Below are positions 59,370-64,000 of a DNA stretch of 64,000 nucleotides, piece after piece (the first letter of the stretch is position 1; every line of letters begins with the position of its first letter). Origin of the DNA: Rhynchonema sp. JSB1_4 (lineage: Eukaryota; Nematoda; Chromadorea; Monhysterida; Xyalidae); NCBI GenBank assembly GCA_030248065.1, contig JASAMV010008485.1:23709-87708 (forward strand), written 5' to 3'. Below the pieces are notes generated by a model, which saw only the letters and a list, made by a program, of their open reading frames with translations, was not told the origin of the DNA and did no database searches. A program made the position numbers and the translations under genes.

Positions 59370-60559
59370 ACTGACACGGACTCAGTCGGACTCGGACACC
59401 AAGGCCTTTTGACTGCGTTGCAGAAACAACCGATTGGGCGTTGCTGTGCTGCTGCTTTGTTTTTTGCATGCAATCGAAAAAATAGTGGTCCACTTGCTCG
59501 TTGTTGCTAATGCAACTGCACTTCTCACTCTTCTGAATGCAATTCACATATTTCGGCGAGAGTAATGTTGTGCAGATTTTCCTTCGAACAAACAATCAGG
59601 CGTTTGCAATTTCCATCCATGCAGCAGGGCGGTTTGGGGGGCGTTGTGGCCCTGAAAAGAAAAGAAAACAGTTTTCATTTCACAAACTGTGAATACGCCT
59701 TTGCCAAATTTTTTCATTCACATTTCACAAGCCAGTTCAGCGTCCCACCAAGGTGAACACACAAAGCACATACATGGTTTTCAAATTATCAAAGTTAAAA
59801 ACTTTCACTTAACGCTGGTATGGTTTATTGGGGCCCGCTCCGCCGAAAAAAAAACTAAAAAGAAGAGAACGCACGTGCGGTTACGGTCGGTTACGGTAGG
59901 TGGTACCCAAAAAGCGACGCAGCAAGAGCGCAGGCAAATATGCGGCTGGTGAGCAGCGCTGTCCAGAATCCGAGAAAGGGGCCATGTATCTGTATGTACA
60001 TACGTATATGTATTGCATTGACCACACCACAGAGCTGTAGGGTTTTATGGTACTGCTGCTTAGCCGGGCCATAGCTGCCGTTTCAGCTTGTGCAGCTTGT
60101 CCTTGAAGCGTGCACTGCTGTCGGGTGCGGGCGTGTGCTGGCCAGCAACGAACACCAGCACATGCAGCCGCACAGAGCTGGAGCATATCGATATTTTGTG
60201 GGTGCAAGATGCTGTGTGTGCGTGCGCATCACCCACACCACATGTACAGCATGAGGGACCCTTTCGAAGCGGGACGGGCACCAGGGTGAATCGAAAACGC
60301 TTCCCCTTTTCTTGCAATGTAATTTCACGATTGCCGATTTTGCTTCGGTGGTTGTTGGCGTTTGCCATTGCACCTCTATTTCTTTCATCAAAACAAAACA
60401 TCAAACAAAATAACACGCGAGCAGCGCTTTTTACAGCGCAACAATCATCGAAAACATGAAATTTTCTATGTTATATACCATTGAATCTCATCCAGCCAGA
60501 TGGAACAACTCCATATGCTTGGGCTTTCCTGGTGACCAGCGCTCAAACGGGATCCGATA

Positions 60560-61265
60560 CGGAGAGTTTCAATCCCGACAAAAGCCCGAAATCCCGATCC
60601 CGATTAATTCACCGGGTCCTGATCCGGCATTTTAATCGGGATTACAGAGCTGCTAAGAATGGAGTTGTATCACTTTTGTATAGTCCGTCCACCAGCTCAT
60701 GGCACTTTGTGTTGCTGCTGGCCGGTTTGTTCCCTTCCTCCACGTTCTAATGAAAGAGAAATTGAGCGTGAGCGATTTTGCAAAAAAAAATTTAAAAAAT
60801 AAGAAAATGTGTCGAAAACGATTGAATTCGATCAAATTTAAAATTAAATTAAATTAAAATAGATAAAACACGTCGATTTCATAAAAACAGCAATTTAGGA
60901 GCAAAAATGATTTTTTTGGAAACTCAATTTCTCTTTCATTAGGACGTGGAGGAAGGGAACAAACCAGCCAGCAGCAACACAAAGTGCCATGAGCTGGTGG
61001 ACGGACTATACATACATGATATAAAATTGAGTATGACAACAAAGGTATGGAAGAAAAATGATCAGTTTTGCATCTTTTTCGCATAATTTGGCATCGTTAT
61101 TGCTGCGGATGTTTAGCCTGACTGCGGTGTCCAAAATTGAAAACTCATCTTTAGAATGACTACAGTGCCAAAAACTGCATTCCGTTCCTGATACCGATTA
61201 TCAATCCTGATCCCGATCCGGAAAATTGTAATCCCGTTAATAAATCCCGATTCCGATAAACAATT
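60560..61265. repeat. Foldback repeat with CCCGATCC-type ends
   Basis: The inner arms at about 60,676-60,764 and 60,922-61,012 are nearly perfect complements (CCACCAGCTCATGGCAC against GTGCCATGAGCTGGTGG; GGAAGGGAACAAACC). Outside them on both sides are short repeats of AATCCCGATCCCGATT type (60,570-60,650 and 61,190-61,260). The layout of outer word-repeats around an inner hairpin is the same as in QSOX intron 1. Confidence 0.65.
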
Positions 61266-62997
61266 GGGTTCGAGCACTGCTGGTGACCATTCATGCTTTT
61301 GTATCTCGTATGGGATATTCTCGTCCTCACCACGATCCAAACACTGAATAGTACACAACTGGTGCATTATTTGACATCGTTCTAGAAAGATTGCCATTGC
61401 CAAGACAATGTTGGCGAAGAAGTGATGCGCACATTTGCTTCACGACGGGCTAAACGAGGGCTTCGAACGAACGAACTTCGATTTCCGAGCCTGATGTGAA
61501 CTGTGTTGAGTGAGCTATGGGCACAATTGTAGACTCCCACGATAGGTTTGAAATGAAACGATGAGTTCGTGGACCGCCCATTTGTGACGCTATAACGGGT
61601 CGAACCGCGGGTAACGAAAAACACGCCGCACAATTCACCTTTGCTCATAGCTGTAAAGCGCTTTACAGCGTTCTTCCGCTCGTCGCCACTATTTCGAACC
61701 GATGAGCTCGCCCCACATTCGATCGATTGTTGCGAGCATCATATTCGGTCGTGCACCACGAATCGGCGGTGTGTGGCTGAGCGCATCAACCAACAACTAC
61801 AGCGTCATCAAATGACCATGTTGCGTCGTTCACTCATTCATTTGCTGTCCAATCACGTTCAACGGCTCCATTTCTCCGTATTCCACGTGCTCGCCACCCA
61901 ACAGCCCCTCCCACCCAACTGCGTTGATTATCGGTTAGGCAACAGGCGATATGCAACCGTCGCGACCAACCGTGGACTCAGAGCCTGCCCCTTGTCCTCA
62001 AACAGCAACACGCTCACCATGAACATGGTCCAGACACAACGTTGAACCCAATCCCCGGACAAAACCGCTGAGCGACACGCTTCGCTGCTACTGCAAGTCA
62101 ATCACGATATCTCAGAAGTGTTGAATTCGGTGACCAATGGTTCTGTCTCGCCATGAGCAAGAAATGTGAGTTCGACATAACGATATCTGCTGGCAAGTTG
62201 CGAGAGTTTTGAACTCTGTCGATGCCCACAACTATCGTCACCGCAAACTGCTCCCGTCGCCACTATTGACCTGAAACCATCAGATTTCATTGACATTCTC
62301 CGCTGCTTCATCCATCCCCACTACCAAACCACAACGCTAACCCGATGAAAACTTAGACAGTCTCCAGTACAAGCAAGGTCTCCCTGCCGCCGAACAGCAG
62401 CCGAAAAGTCTGATTTCGATAACGCAAATCACATCCAGGGCCCTCTATACGTCCTTCTGTGAGCAAATTTCGGCGTCGCAACGCTAAATTTACCGGCCGC
62501 GATCCTTCAGTATGAATTGCCTGAAATGTACAGCAGCAGTCAAATGAATTTCATTCACCCTGTGTGGCAGAGAGGTCGAGTGCTAGTTATATGAGAACTT
62601 GCGACCTTAGCCAGGAAAAGGAACCAATAAAACACAACACGAAGCTACAGATGATTATTGAACCGTACGTGATTATTATGAGTGAGCTGAACCCAAATTG
62701 GATTGGGTTAGGTGATTGAACGGACTTGGGTTACATATCTAACCTGCAGTAATGCCCTATGCTCGAACGGCTACATATGTATAATCTGTCGCCTCATGAC
62801 CAAACTCAAGATAAACTGATGTGCGCATTGATCAGCTGATCGACGCTAAACTTGTGAAAAAACATGACTGCCCATCACCGTTGATCATCAATTTGATCAA
62901 AGAGCGGTGCGCTAAAATTGGTGCAAAATCTGCTTTGGTGGTCTTGGCTTTGATCGTCGCATCGCACGCGTCTACCTGTGACCCAGTTTCAGTAGCA

Positions 62998-63292
62998 GTA
63001 TGGGCAATCCATCGGCTCATGGCACTTTTTATACACACAGCGCATGCGGCAGCACCACACGCCTATTTCTACACAAAATGTTACACTTTGAGCGAGTGTC
63101 ATGCTTTGATGACCGCTTTTTAATTTATTCGGTTTTCATTTGCTGCTTGCCATAACACATTTCTGCACAGTTGCAAAATTTGGGGATGTTTCAACGGATA
63201 ACTGCAGAGAATAGATGCATTCGTTGACGGCAGTAATGTAGCATGCAGCCTGTGTATGCGAGTGCCATGAGCTGGTGGATTGCCTATACGTG
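62998..63292. repeat. Inverted repeat sharing an arm with the 60.7-61.0 kb foldback
   Basis: GGGCAATCCATCGGCTCATGG near 63,002 is complementary to CCATGAGCTGGTGGATTGCC near 63,266. The core GTGCCATGAGCTGGTGGA is the same as in the arms at 60,690 and 61,000, so both belong to one repeat family. The interval between the arms (about 230 bp) is unremarkable. Confidence 0.55.
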
Positions 63293-63858
63293 TTTCTCCT
63301 TTTGGCTTATGCCTGAGTTTGGACCAGGTATAAATACCTGTTGTATGTAGTTTGCATATTGTCAGAACGTTGCGCACAAGGATGGTTTATCGATCTTACG
63401 CATCCAAGTTTCACTCTTCCCTCGTTCAAAATGAGCGAGAATTGGCGGCGCTACGGACAAGGATCATGCATTTTAGTCCTTCAACACAGATTTTGCTTAC
63501 GACCGCCATGCGCCCCATCTGACCTGTTTACCTACGCCCCTAGCATCGGAACTCAAGCTCGCGGCCCGGGCCCGACCCGAATCGCGAGATGAGCATAAGT
63601 CCCATGAGCTCAGCGTGGTAATAAAATGACCATTTTGTCATCCTCCGCCTTTCCACGTCGTCACCAAAAAAGAAAAGCGAAATTCGAAATAAAAAAATGG
63701 TTCGCCTTCGAAAAAATAAATTACCGTTATTTTTACGAGTAATTTTCCGCTGATCTATTTTGGAAATTTATCCAAAAACAGAAATTAGTTTTGAATTTGC
63801 GCATACCGGGCCAATATAAGAACCGGTCCTCTCCTCTGGTAACTTTAACCACAACACA

Positions 63859-63864
63859 TTTCAG
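63859..63864 (+). promoter_or_regulatory. TTTCAG splice acceptor just upstream of beta-COP
   Basis: ACACATTTCAG ends 28 bp before the beta-COP ATG and follows AT-rich sequence. It can serve either as the 3' site of a 5'-UTR intron or as a trans-splice acceptor. The window does not show which. Confidence 0.45.
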
Positions 63865-63892
63865 GAGTTCTGGAAGAACAAACCAGGCAAAA

Positions 63893-64000
63893 ATGTCGCT
63901 GTCAATTGCCGACCAAGCGTGCTACACGCTCATCACGGCGCCGTCTGATGCGGAACTGCCTAACGAAATGACGCTGAAGTCAAACTTGGAAAAAGGTCGG
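63893..64000 (+). CDS. COPB1: Coatomer subunit beta (beta-COP), N-terminal part
   Basis: The frame opens at ATG 63,893 and runs 36 codons to the window edge. CYTLI, then P-x-D-x-E, then a Leu-Lys-x-x-LEKG stretch at residues 10-35 matches the conserved start of beta-COP, the COPI coat subunit that works in Golgi-to-ER and intra-Golgi vesicle traffic on the cytosolic side of membranes. The family is about 950 aa, so nearly all of it lies beyond the window. A possible exon end is AAAAAG/GTCGG at 63,995. There is no signal peptide, as expected. The plus strand makes it divergent from QSOX. Confidence 0.88.
   Translation, partial: MSLSIADQACYTLITAPSDAELPNEMTLKSNLEKGR

Larger units (their letters stand above)
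59370..63892. other. Gene-poor interval between QSOX and beta-COP
   Basis: 4.5 kb upstream of two divergent genes (QSOX leftward, beta-COP rightward). It holds two inverted repeats (listed separately), a short TGTATGTACATACGTATATG-type run near 59,990-60,015 and several reading frames without recognisable domains. The longest, 61,641-62,045 plus, has no ATG until 61,812 and no paralogue or domain I know. A weak AATAAA lies near 62,626. I cannot support a gene here, though an unrecognised non-coding RNA or small gene is possible. Confidence 0.45.

Noticed and set aside
61641..62045. 134-residue plus-strand frame with a basic, mitochondrial-presequence-like start at 61,812
   Set aside because: It does not begin with ATG, the ATG-started part is 78 residues, no known protein matches, and an antisense frame of similar quality exists. 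Transcripts would be needed.
1..64000. CRISPR array, operons, ribosome binding sites, tRNA or rRNA genes
   Set aside because: The window is eukaryotic with spliced genes; no direct-repeat/spacer array or cloverleaf was seen on inspection, although a tRNA scan was not possible.

Overview
This is eukaryotic DNA, almost certainly from an animal. Genes are split into many short exons by GT-AG introns, mostly under 400 bp. Coding density is low and the introns are full of short inverted-repeat transposons. Two genes belong to known animal families: a quiescin sulfhydryl oxidase (QSOX) with its C-terminal membrane segment, and the first exon of a beta-COP (coatomer beta) gene. A TTTCAG acceptor about 30 bp upstream of the beta-COP start codon would suit a trans-splicing lineage such as nematodes. 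I cannot fix the phylum from sequence alone.

Layout. From about 1.6 to 52.1 kb the window is one head-to-tail array of paralogous genes, all on the minus strand: seven that look intact (called G1 to G7 here, from right to left), one internally deleted pseudogene (3.4-2.6 kb) and one copy truncated by a palindromic element (2.1-1.6 kb). I do not recognise the family. It shares exon order and splice phases: exon A (N-terminal CX2CX11HX4H zinc finger), exon B (FAVT-x-LD/FDP-x-RL motif, basic stretches, psi-K-x-E sumoylation-type sites, an AT-hook in G1), exon C (acidic/basic linker), then a module of about 210 residues spread over exons D-E-F-G-H, a second copy of it (D'-E'-F'-G'-H'), and an acidic tail with a YDATMEDE-type motif (I). 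G1 closes in frame as 15 exons and about 840 aa. G1 to G5 and G6 to G9 form two subfamilies.

Right of the array, QSOX (52,993-59,369, minus) can be read as 13 exons encoding about 673 aa, with all three CxxC motifs and a TM segment. The stretch 59.4-63.9 kb has no gene I can support and holds foldback repeats. Beta-COP starts at 63,893 on the plus strand and leaves the window.

Mobile DNA. Nearly every long intron contains an inverted-repeat element: palindromic MITEs flanked by TTAA (three copies), hAT-like elements (CAGTGGTGT ends; one with a perfect 8-bp duplication), a 1.08-kb near-perfect palindrome, a composite foldback in QSOX intron 1, and others. The octamer TGAAACAT/ATGTTTCA occurs about 39 times by eye, roughly ten times more than composition predicts.

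Exon limits were set by eye from GT-AG signals, frame closure and comparison between paralogues. Those for G1 and QSOX close exactly; for the other genes they should be read as accurate to a few bases, and 'about' marks the less certain ones. No expression data or database search was available.
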